From: Streptomyces galbus | Lineage (GTDB): Bacteria > Actinomycetota > Actinomycetes > Streptomycetales > Streptomycetaceae | NCBI RefSeq assembly: GCF_005280195.1 | Contig: NZ_SZPR01000004.1 | Coordinates: forward strand, 62,001 to 126,000 | Length of the DNA: 64,000 bases | Direction: 5' to 3' | Shown: piece after piece, positions 9,771-17,176 of the stretch | Layout: each line of letters starts with the position of its first letter | Numbering within the stretch: position 1 is the first letter of the stretch | Notes under the pieces: generated by a model | Databases searched by the model: none | Told to the model about the DNA's origin: nothing | What the model saw: only the letters and a program-made list of their open reading frames with translations | Made by a program: the position numbers and the translations under genes

Positions 9771-10427
9771 TCACGTGCGCGGCGGGCACTCCTTCCACGC
9801 CAGGTGGTACACCGTGCTGATGTCCCCGTCCGTCGAGTCCATCGTCATGAAGCTGACCTTGCCCGGCGACTGGCTGCCCGCCGTCACCCGCAGTTCGGTG
9901 TTGATGTTGAAGTTGCGCTGCACCCCGCAGGGGGCCCACACGAGCTGGGCCCAGTCGGTGATGTCCGTGGCCTGCCAGTTGTCGTTGAGGGCGCCGGTGA
10001 AGGTGTGGCTCTTGTACGCCGTCTGCGACGAGCCCTGGAAGTAGTACGAGGCCCGCTGCAGGCCGGTCGCGCCGGGCTGGAGTGCGGCGAAGCCGCGGTA
10101 GTCGGCGCTGGCGACGGCGTAGGTGAAGCCCTGGGGGACGTGCACGACCAGGTTGAGCTGGCAGTTGCGGCGGAAGGCGGTGGGGTCGGAGGTGCCGCCG
10201 GCCTGCGCGAGGTAGTCGCTGTAGGTGACGGTGAAGGCGGTGTTGTCCTCGGAGACGGCGACGGCGGTGGTGCCGGCGGGACAGCCGGAGCCGTTCACCG
10301 TGGCGAGGTTGATGACGATCTTGTCCGGGGGCGGGTCGTCGAACACCGGCGACGACGGGTTCGCCGGTGTCAGGGCCGTGGCGAGCAGGGCGGCGGTCGC
10401 GCCGCTCAGCAGGAGTCCGGCAGGCAT
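9771..10427 (-). CDS. Secreted DUF4360-like protein
   Basis: A 218-residue protein with a short hydrophobic signal sequence (MPAGLLLSGATAALLATAL) followed by a beta-rich extracellular domain with four to five Cys residues (GSGCPAG, RRNCQLN, WAPCGVQ, KECPP), likely disulphide-bonded. The spacing and ending (TDWAQLVWAPCGVQRNFNIN) match what I recall of DUF4360 proteins of Streptomyces and fungi; the function is unknown. ATG 10427 is preceded by an excellent AGGAGGGG site. It is probably a monocistronic gene. Confidence 0.8.
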   Translation of the reverse strand: MPAGLLLSGATAALLATALTPANPSSPVFDDPPPDKIVINLATVNGSGCPAGTTAVAVSEDNTAFTVTYSDYLAQAGGTSDPTAFRRNCQLNLVVHVPQGFTYAVASADYRGFAALQPGATGLQRASYYFQGSSQTAYKSHTFTGALNDNWQATDITDWAQLVWAPCGVQRNFNINTELRVTAGSQSPGKVSFMTMDSTDGDISTVYHLAWKECPPRT

Positions 10428-10635
10428 GGCCCCTCCTGGGGGGGGGTGGGGGGTGGACCTCTCGCCCGGCGGCCTGTGGAGGACGTGTGCGCTTCCTGTG
10501 GAGGCCGGGGCGTTGGCATCGTAGGAAGCGCCCCGCGACCCGGTCAGGGGGAACTCAAGCCATTCGCTTCACGCCTTTCACATCCCGACTCCGTTGAAAG
10601 CGAAGTGAGTCGGGGTCACACAGCCCGCGCGTGCG

Positions 10636-11097
10636 TCAGGGGTTCTCCCAGGCCGCCGGCTCCGCCGCCAGGGCGCGGACCGGCTCCGGGAGGGCGTCCG
10701 CCGCGATGTCGGCGACGGTGACGCCCTCCAGGATGCGGCGGACGTTGGCGCGCAGCGCGATCCACAGCGGGAGCAGCGGCTCGGCCGAGCCGGCGTAGGA
10801 CAGGCCGGTGGGGCGGACCCCGCGCACGGACACGATGGGCCCATCGACGGCGCGGATGACGTCGGCGACCGTGATCGCGTCGGCGGCCCGGGCCAGCCGG
10901 TAGCCGCCCCCGCCGCCGCGCCGGCTGTCGACCACGCCGGCGCGGCGCAGGTCGCCGAGGATGCCCTCGAGGAACTTGTGCGGGATGTCCTGCGCGGCGG
11001 CGATCGACTCCGCCTTCACCGGGTCGCCGCCGCCCTGCCGTACGGCGAGCTCCAGTACCGCCCGCACCGCGTAGTCCGCCCGTGCCGAGATCCTCAT
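10636..11097 (-). CDS. Rrf2-family transcriptional regulator without Fe-S cysteines
   Basis: A 153-residue regulator. The N-terminal winged helix is typical of Rrf2 proteins (MRISARADYAVRAVLELA, ESIAAAQDIPHKFLEGIL, GYRLARAADAITVADVIRAV). The family includes NsrR, IscR and CymR. No cysteine is visible anywhere in the protein, so it should not hold the [Fe-S] cluster used by IscR/NsrR and must sense something else. It lies 36 bp downstream of the arabinofuranosidase stop on the same strand and could be co-transcribed, but its target is unknown. Confidence 0.85.
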   Translation of the reverse strand: MRISARADYAVRAVLELAVRQGGGDPVKAESIAAAQDIPHKFLEGILGDLRRAGVVDSRRGGGGGYRLARAADAITVADVIRAVDGPIVSVRGVRPTGLSYAGSAEPLLPLWIALRANVRRILEGVTVADIAADALPEPVRALAAEPAAWENP

Positions 11098-11133
11098 GGG
11101 CCCATTGTGGGGCAGCGGCGCGCACCCTCCGCG

Positions 11134-12654
11134 TCAGGCCAGCCGGATCACGTTCCAGGACAGGGGTTCCAGGGTCGCGGTGAGCGTCCCGCCGGTCACC
11201 GTCGTGCCCGTCACCTCGTGCGGGACGACCCGTCCGGGCTCGGTGAGCGTGTTGCGGGCGTCCGGGTCGGCGTCGGCGAGCGCGCTGTGCCCGACGACCC
11301 GGGTGACCCCGAGGCGGCCGAGGGCGACCTCCAGCGGCAGGGGCGCCGTACGGTCGCGGTTGACCGCGAACACGGTCACCGAGCCGTCCTCGGCCCGCAC
11401 GGCCGTGGCGTGCAGCAGGTCGGTCGCGCCGTACTTGCGCGTCTCGTACGTCGGGGAGTCCACCCGCACGTCCAGGACCTGGCCGCGGCCGTGGCGGGCC
11501 GCCTGGGCGAAGGGGAAGAACGTCGTCTGGCGCCAGGCGGGGCCGCCGGGCTCGGTCATGATCGGCGCGATGACGTTGACGAGCTGGGCGAGGCAGGCCA
11601 CCGCGACCCGGTCGGCGTGCCGGAGCAGGGCGATCAGCAGCGACCCGAGGACGACCGCGTCGGTCACGCTGTACCGGTCCTCCAGCAGCCGGGGCGCCTC
11701 GGGCCAGTCGTCCCCCGCGCGCTCCTGGGACCGCGCCACCCAGTCGGGCAGGTACCAGACGTTCCACTCGTCGAAGGACAGGGTGATCCTCTTCTTCGAC
11801 TTCAGCCGCGCGCCCACGTGGTCGGCGGTCGCGACGACGCGGTCGATGAAGGACTCCATGTCGACGGCGGAGGCGAGGAAGGAGTCCACGTCGCCGTCCT
11901 CGGGCCAGTAGTAGGCGTGCAGGGAGATGTGGTCGACGAGGTCGTACGTCTCCTCCAGGACCGTCGCCTCCCACGCGGCGAAGGTCGGCATGGCCTGGCT
12001 GGAGGAGCCGCAGACGACCAGCTCGACGCCGGGGTCGAGCTGGCGCATCGCGCGGGCGGTCTCGGCGGCGAGGCGGCCGTACTCCCGCGCCGTCTTGTGG
12101 CCGGTCTGCCAGGGGCCGTCCATCTCGTTGCCGAGGCACCACAGCCGGATGCCGTAGGGGTCCTTGTCGCCGTGGGCGGTCCGCAGGTCCGACAGGGCGG
12201 TGCCGCCGGGATGGTTGGCGTACTCCTGGAGCTGGAGCGCCTCGGCCACCCCGCGGGTGCCGAGGTTGAGGGCCATCATCGGCTCGGCCTCGGGCCCCAG
12301 CTCGCGCAGGAAGCCGATGTACTCGGCCAGGCCGAAGCGGTTGGTCTCGGTGGAGTGCCAGGCGAGGTCCAGGCGGCGCGGGCGGGACGCGACGGGTCCG
12401 ACGGAGTCCTCCCAGCGGTGGCCGGAGACGAAGTTGCCGCCCGGGTAGCGGATCGTGGTGACGCCCAGCTCGCGCACCAGGTCCAGGACGTCCCGGCGCA
12501 GGCCCCGGTCGTCGGCGGTGGGGTGGTCCGGTTCGAAGATGCCGGTGTAGACGCAGCGGCCGAGGTGTTCGACGAAGGACCCGAAGAGGCGGGGGCCTGC
12601 CGTGCCGACGGTGAAGGCGGGGTCGAGGGTGAAGCGGGCGGGGTGACGGCTCAT
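11134..12654 (-). CDS. abfA: GH51 alpha-L-arabinofuranosidase
   Basis: A 506-residue enzyme, the usual GH51 length. It releases terminal L-arabinofuranose from arabinoxylan or arabinan oligosaccharides. The N-terminal region FGSFVEHLGRCVYTGIFEP and IRYPGGNFVSGHRWED are family landmarks; the acid/base Glu is in LWCLGNEMDGPW and the nucleophile Glu in LSFDEWNVWYLP. A C-terminal beta domain ends LSWNVIRLA. There is no signal peptide, so it acts inside the cell on imported oligosaccharides. ATG 12654 is preceded by GGAAGG. It has its own promoter and a palindrome upstream (see 12720-12783). The symbol follows common Streptomyces usage. Confidence 0.92.
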   Translation of the reverse strand: MSRHPARFTLDPAFTVGTAGPRLFGSFVEHLGRCVYTGIFEPDHPTADDRGLRRDVLDLVRELGVTTIRYPGGNFVSGHRWEDSVGPVASRPRRLDLAWHSTETNRFGLAEYIGFLRELGPEAEPMMALNLGTRGVAEALQLQEYANHPGGTALSDLRTAHGDKDPYGIRLWCLGNEMDGPWQTGHKTAREYGRLAAETARAMRQLDPGVELVVCGSSSQAMPTFAAWEATVLEETYDLVDHISLHAYYWPEDGDVDSFLASAVDMESFIDRVVATADHVGARLKSKKRITLSFDEWNVWYLPDWVARSQERAGDDWPEAPRLLEDRYSVTDAVVLGSLLIALLRHADRVAVACLAQLVNVIAPIMTEPGGPAWRQTTFFPFAQAARHGRGQVLDVRVDSPTYETRKYGATDLLHATAVRAEDGSVTVFAVNRDRTAPLPLEVALGRLGVTRVVGHSALADADPDARNTLTEPGRVVPHEVTGTTVTGGTLTATLEPLSWNVIRLA

Positions 12655-12719
12655 GGGGACCTTCCGGGGAACGGGGGCGCGGCCCGCGGTGCGGTGACCG
12701 TCTCCCTCTCCTGACTGTT

Positions 12720-12783
12720 CGACATGTCGGATCACGCTCGTGGCTTCGAACGGGAAGGTAGATTCGTGACGCGTGGGCGTCAA
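12720..12783 (-). promoter_or_regulatory. Promoter and candidate operator of abfA
   Basis: Read on the minus strand, TTGACG (12783-12778) is followed after exactly 17 bases by TACCTT (12760-12755), a good vegetative-type promoter pointing at abfA. The perfect palindrome CGACATGTCG at 12720-12729 would fall about 20-30 bases after the transcription start, a usual place for a repressor site, and a TTCGAA lies between the two. Which regulator binds is unknown. Confidence 0.55.
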
Positions 12784-12916
12784 TGGTTTCCGCAGGACTC
12801 CCGGAAGCGTCCCGGAAGCGCGTGCCGTCGTCGCCTTCTGCGAACTCGCCTGACGTGGACACCTCCGGACGCGTAATCTCGAACGAGCTGCCAGGGCCGG
12901 CGGACGGAGGGGCCCG

Positions 12917-14248
12917 ATGATGTACGTCCTCCCGACCGCGGTCCTTCTCGCGGCGCTCGTCATCAAGCTGCCCACGATCGTCCGGCTGTGGCAGGACCCG
13001 CTGCTGCGGGCCGTCGGCGGGCTGCTGCTGCTCGCCTGCGCGGTCTTCGTCTTCGTCACCCCGGCCACGATCCGCTGGACCAACCGCGTCACCGGCGTGC
13101 CCAACTTCTCGGCGCCGCTGGTCTATTCGCTGCTCACCGCGTTCAGCGGCTCGGGCCTGCTGCTCATCCTCGCCTGGCGGGACGGGCTGTCCGCGCGCTC
13201 GGCCGCCACCCGCCGCGCCATGCGCCGGGTCGTGTGGGGCTACGCGGCCGTCGTCGTGGCGCTGTGGGTGCTCTTCGCCCTCGCCGACGCCTCCGTGGAG
13301 CGCGTGCGCGACCTGGACACCTACTACGCCATCACGCCGTTCCTGCGCGAGATGATCCTGCTCTACCTGCTCGCGCACACCGTCGCCGTGCTCGTCACGT
13401 GCCGGCTGGTGTGGAACTGGGTCCGCGCCGACGGCCTCGACGCCTGGCTGCGCTGGGGGCTCACCTCGCTGGGCGCCGGGTACGGGCTCAACCTGTGCTT
13501 CGACGCTTGCAAGTTCACCGCCGTGGGGGCCCGGCTGACCGGCCACGACCTGGACTGGCTCAGCACCCGCGCGGCACCGCCCGCCGCCTGTCTGTCCGCC
13601 GTGCTCATCGCGGTCGGCTTCATCCTGCCGCACGCCGGCCAGTACCTGCACGAGCGCTGGCTGCTGCGCCGCGCCCACCGGCACCTGCGGCCGCTGTACG
13701 TGCTGATGAGGTCCGCCGGCGGTGAGCGCGCGCCGCTGCTGCTGCGGGCCTCCGCCGAACTGCGGCTGACCCGCCGGGAGACGTACATCCGCGACGCGCT
13801 GCTGCCGCTCGCCCGGCGCCTGGACGAGGAGCTGCACGCCCGCGCGTACGACGCGGCCCACGCGCTCGGCCATCCCCCGGACCGCGCGCGGGCGTTGGCC
13901 GCCGCGGTGGCCGTCCTGGAGGTGGTCGCCGCCGGGGACCGCAGGCCCGCGCCCGGCACCGGACCGGACCGCGACACCACCGCCCTGCTGCGGGAGATCG
14001 GCCCGATCTCCCGGGCGCTGCGCGACACCGACGCGCTCGCGGCGGTACGGGCACGGGCGACCGGACGCGCGGGCGCGGGGCGCGGGGGCGGGCGCGGGAT
14101 GCGCGCCCTGAGCGGACGCCGGCGCAAGGGAGTCGAGCCGCCGGCGCCCGAACGGACCGCGGGCGGGCGCCCGGTGAGCGAGGGGTCCGCCCGGGAACGT
14201 TCGGGACACGAGCGATCGGGGCGTGAGTACCATGCGAACGGTGCGTAG
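12917..14248 (+). CDS. Seven-helix membrane protein A (MAB_1171c/DUF6545-like)
   Basis: A 443-residue protein. About seven hydrophobic helices fill residues 1-245, then a roughly 200-residue cytoplasmic helical, Arg/Ala-rich tail follows. It shares with the two paralogues downstream the signatures TGVPNFSAPLVY, DLDTYYAITPF, EMILLYLLAH and TGHDLDWLS. From memory this is the family annotated in actinomycetes as MAB_1171c putative transporter / DUF6545; no transport activity is established. Start: ATG 12917 (a second ATG follows at once) after GGAGGGG at 12906-12912. It opens a five-gene operon; the zinc-peptidase-like gene overlaps its end. Confidence 0.85.
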   Translation: MMYVLPTAVLLAALVIKLPTIVRLWQDPLLRAVGGLLLLACAVFVFVTPATIRWTNRVTGVPNFSAPLVYSLLTAFSGSGLLLILAWRDGLSARSAATRRAMRRVVWGYAAVVVALWVLFALADASVERVRDLDTYYAITPFLREMILLYLLAHTVAVLVTCRLVWNWVRADGLDAWLRWGLTSLGAGYGLNLCFDACKFTAVGARLTGHDLDWLSTRAAPPAACLSAVLIAVGFILPHAGQYLHERWLLRRAHRHLRPLYVLMRSAGGERAPLLLRASAELRLTRRETYIRDALLPLARRLDEELHARAYDAAHALGHPPDRARALAAAVAVLEVVAAGDRRPAPGTGPDRDTTALLREIGPISRALRDTDALAAVRARATGRAGAGRGGGRGMRALSGRRRKGVEPPAPERTAGGRPVSEGSARERSGHERSGREYHANGA

Positions 14249-14771
14249 GAAGAGGGAGATGCGGCGGCTGGCGGACGTCCTCGTCGAGCCCTTGCGGGGG
14301 CCGGTCCCCGACGATCCCGAGGCCCTGTTCGACGCGCTCGTGGCCTCCGTGAGCCGGTGGCGCGGGCGTCCCGTCGTCGTGCGCCGCGAGGTCTTCCCGC
14401 CGCACACCGCCAGCGGCCTGTGGCTGGAGGGCGACAGCCACGACGTGGTCGTCGTCGACCGGCGCGCCGCCGCCTGGCACCAGGTCGTCATCTTCTGCCA
14501 CGAGGTCTGGCACATGCACCGGCGGGAGTCGGCCCCCGCCCCGGCGCCCGGACCCGCGTCCGCGGGCCGGCTGGTGCCCGCCGCCGCCCGCACCGGCTTC
14601 GACCTCGCCGAGGAGCAGGAGGCGGACCGCTTCGGCATGCTGATGGGCCAGCGGCTGCGCGACTGGCTCGACGCACCGCCCGAGCCCGGCCCCGGCGGGC
14701 CGGGCGACGGCACCGCGGACCTCGCCCGCCGCATCGGCGCGGCCCTCAACTACCGCGGGACACGCAGATGA
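14223..14771 (+). CDS. ImmA/IrrE-type HExxH zinc peptidase-like protein (orphan toxin-component annotation)
   Basis: A protein of up to 182 residues. FCHEVWHMH gives the H-E-x-x-H zinc motif, and DLAEEQEADRFGMLM downstream supplies the likely third ligand (Glu), the layout of ImmA/IrrE peptidases, which usually cleave an XRE-type repressor. It has no membrane helix. In Streptomyces such proteins are often labelled toxin-antitoxin toxin component, but no antitoxin or XRE gene is next to it here. The start is uncertain: GTG 14223 and ATG 14232 overlap the previous gene, while ATG 14259 has the strongest site (AGGAAGAGGGAG at 14247-14258). Its last codons overlap the next gene by ATGA, so it is coupled to the membrane proteins. 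Confidence 0.8.
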   Translation: MSTMRTVRRKREMRRLADVLVEPLRGPVPDDPEALFDALVASVSRWRGRPVVVRREVFPPHTASGLWLEGDSHDVVVVDRRAAAWHQVVIFCHEVWHMHRRESAPAPAPGPASAGRLVPAAARTGFDLAEEQEADRFGMLMGQRLRDWLDAPPEPGPGGPGDGTADLARRIGAALNYRGTRR

Positions 14772-15964
14772 ACGGCCTGATCAACTACCTCAGCTGCGGA
14801 CTGCTGTGGCTCGGCCTGATCGTGCGGGCCCCCGACCTGGTGCGCCACCGGCACGACCCCTACCTGCGGGCCATCTGCGCCGTCCTGGGCCTGGCCGGCG
14901 CGTGCTTCTTCCTCGGCGCCCCGCCGACCGTCGGCGCCGTCAACCACCTCAGCGGCACGCCCAACCTGGCCGCGCCCCTGACGTACGCGTCGATCACCGC
15001 GTACAGCGCGGCCTCCCAGGTGCTCATCGTCTACTGGCGCGGCGGCCCCCACGTGCACCGCGTCACCCGGCGCTGGATCGTGACCTACGCGTTCGTGCTG
15101 CTGGGCATCGCGGTGACGTTCGGGCTGGGCGACACACCCGTGGAGCGGCGCACCGACTTCGACACCTACTACGCGACCACGCCGTTCGTCGCCGAGATGA
15201 TCGTGCTGTACCTGGTCGGGCACCTCGCCGCGGTCGCCGTCACCACCGTCTCCGCGCTGCGCTGGGCCCGCCAGGTCGACGGCTGGCTGCGCGCGGGCCT
15301 GGTCACGCTCGGCGTCGGCACCCTGTGCAACGCCGGGTACAGCGTCTCCAAGCTGGTGGCGGTGGTGGCCCGTTGGTGCGGCCGGGACTGGTCGGCCCTC
15401 GGCACGACCATCTCGCCGGTGGCCGCGGGCCTGGGCGCCTTCGTCACCGTGACCGGCGTGCTGATCCCGCTCGCCGGACCCCGGGCCGCCGCCTGCGTGC
15501 GCGCCCTGCGGACCTACGGCCGCCTGGAGCCCCTGGAGCGCGAACTGGACGAGCTGCTCACCCGGCGCGCGCTGCGGCTGCCCCGCCCGCGCTGGGCGTC
15601 GCCGGGCACCCGGCTGGTGTGGCGCCGGACCAGCATCCACAACGCGCTCGGCCACCTCGACCCGCTCTTCGACCGGACCCTGTACGACCGCACCCACGAG
15701 GCCGTGCTGCGCGAGACCGGTGACCCGGAGCGGGCCGAGGCGACGGCCTGGGCGGCGGTCGTGGCGGCCGCGGTGCGCGAGGAGCGGGACCGGGCCGCCG
15801 GACCGGACCGCCCGGTGCCCGCCCCCGACGTCACCGACCTGCTCCAGGACCGCAGTCCCGACCCGGACCTGTTGGTCCGGGTCGCCGCCGCCCTGACCAC
15901 CTCGCCGCACGTCACCGCCGCCCGGCTCGCCCCCCGGGGCACGGCGGCGTCGGGCACGGCGTGA
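14768..15964 (+). CDS. Seven-helix membrane protein B (MAB_1171c/DUF6545-like)
   Basis: A 398-residue paralogue of the proteins at 12917 and 15978. About seven helices lie in residues 1-235, then a cytoplasmic tail. Shared signatures: SGTPNLAAPLTY, DFDTYYATTPF, EMIVLYLVGH, and after the membrane part WRRTSIHNALGHLDPLFD. ATG 14768 overlaps the peptidase stop by 4 bases. Keeping three diverged copies side by side suggests a heteromeric complex or successive specialisation rather than a recent duplication, because identity is confined to the core motifs. Confidence 0.85.
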   Translation: MNGLINYLSCGLLWLGLIVRAPDLVRHRHDPYLRAICAVLGLAGACFFLGAPPTVGAVNHLSGTPNLAAPLTYASITAYSAASQVLIVYWRGGPHVHRVTRRWIVTYAFVLLGIAVTFGLGDTPVERRTDFDTYYATTPFVAEMIVLYLVGHLAAVAVTTVSALRWARQVDGWLRAGLVTLGVGTLCNAGYSVSKLVAVVARWCGRDWSALGTTISPVAAGLGAFVTVTGVLIPLAGPRAAACVRALRTYGRLEPLERELDELLTRRALRLPRPRWASPGTRLVWRRTSIHNALGHLDPLFDRTLYDRTHEAVLRETGDPERAEATAWAAVVAAAVREERDRAAGPDRPVPAPDVTDLLQDRSPDPDLLVRVAAALTTSPHVTAARLAPRGTAASGTA

Positions 15965-15977
15965 GCGGGGGCGCCCG

Positions 15978-17153
15978 ATGAGTCTCGTCGTCTACCTCGC
16001 GGCCCTGGTGCTGGCGCTCGCCTGGCTGCTGCTGTTCCGCCGGCCCGGCCCCGGGCGGCGCGACCCGCTGGCCGTGTCGACCTGCGCGGCCGTCGCGCTC
16101 GGCGCGCTGGTCTTCGCGTGCGCCGCCCCGCCCACGCTGTCCGCCGTCAACCGCCTCACCGGCATCCCCAACTTCGGCGCCCCCCTGACGTACGGCGTGA
16201 TGTCGGCCTACAGCTGCTCGCTGGTCATCCTGCTCATCAACTGGCGCGGCGGGTCCCGCGGGGTGGTCCGGCGGCGGGTGGGGCGGGCCGTCGCCGCCTA
16301 CGCGGCGCTGATCGTCGCCATCGTCGTGCTGTTCGCGCTCGCCGACGCGGACACCGAGCGGCTGACCGACCTCGACACCTATTACGCCGGTACGCCCGGC
16401 ATGCGCGAGATGATCGTGCTGTACCTGCTCGGGCACAGCGCGGCCACGCTCGTGATGAGCGTGATGTGCCGCCGCTGGGCCCGCGAGGTCACCGGGCTGC
16501 TGCGCACCGGGCTGCGGCTCATCATGGCCGGGGTGCTGCTGGACGTGGTGGGCTTCCAGCTCACCAAGTACACGGCGGTGGCCGCCCGCTGGACCGGCCA
16601 CGACCTGGACGTGCTGTCCACCGTGGTCGCGCCGCCGCTGGCCTCGCTCGCCGCGCTGCTGTGCGCCGCCGGCTACGTCCTGCCCCGGCTGGTGCCCCTG
16701 GTCGCCGCCCACTGGCACAGCATCGGCGACTACCGCGTGCTGGGCGTGCTGTGGGACGGCGTACGGTTCGCCTCGACCGCGCCCCGGCAGCCGCGCACCT
16801 GGTGGCGGCCACCCCGGGCGCGGCTGCACTGGCGCGAGGTGTCCATCCACGACGCCCTGCTGGCGCTCGCGCCGTACTTCGACGACCGGGTGCGCGAACG
16901 CGCCCTGGCCGCCGCGCTGGAGGAGGGCCGGGACGCCCACGGGGCCCGGGTCGCCGCCGAGGCCGCGATGGTCGCCGACGCGGCGCGGCGGGCCGCCGGC
17001 GGGGCCGCGCCCGCGGACCCGCCCAGCGGGTACCGGCTGCACGCCACCGAGGTGTCGGGCACCGGCGGACTCGTCCAACTGGCACGGGAGTTCGCCCGAT
17101 CGCCCCTTGTCACGGGCGCTTGTGAAGGTACGGTGAGGGCCACCCCCCGCTGA
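15978..17153 (+). CDS. Seven-helix membrane protein C (MAB_1171c/DUF6545-like)
   Basis: A 391-residue third paralogue, 13 bp after protein B. Same layout: seven hydrophobic helices, then a tail. Signatures TGIPNFGAPLTY, DLDTYYAGTPG, EMIVLYLLGH, TGHDLDVLST and WREVSIHDALLALAPYFDDR. The invariant acidic/aromatic DxDTYY segment and the His at the end of the fifth helix are candidates for a functional site inside or at the membrane face. ATG 15978 lies behind a GGGGG stretch. The FAD oxidoreductase gene follows after 23 bp. Confidence 0.85.
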   Translation: MSLVVYLAALVLALAWLLLFRRPGPGRRDPLAVSTCAAVALGALVFACAAPPTLSAVNRLTGIPNFGAPLTYGVMSAYSCSLVILLINWRGGSRGVVRRRVGRAVAAYAALIVAIVVLFALADADTERLTDLDTYYAGTPGMREMIVLYLLGHSAATLVMSVMCRRWAREVTGLLRTGLRLIMAGVLLDVVGFQLTKYTAVAARWTGHDLDVLSTVVAPPLASLAALLCAAGYVLPRLVPLVAAHWHSIGDYRVLGVLWDGVRFASTAPRQPRTWWRPPRARLHWREVSIHDALLALAPYFDDRVRERALAAALEEGRDAHGARVAAEAAMVADAARRAAGGAAPADPPSGYRLHATEVSGTGGLVQLAREFARSPLVTGACEGTVRATPR

Positions 17154-17176
17154 CACCGCCGACACCTAGGAGTCCC

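Noticed and set aside
12801..12830. Short direct repeat CCCGGAAGCG twice in the abfA-membrane operon intergenic region
   Set aside because: Only two 10-bp copies 12 bp apart in GC-rich DNA; not enough to call a regulator site.
10616..14749. A 1377-codon open frame on the minus strand across four genes
   Set aside because: Its translation is Arg/Pro/Gly/Ala-rich shadow of the real genes, as expected in DNA with very high GC at third positions; only the arabinofuranosidase and Rrf2 frames have domain motifs and ribosome sites.
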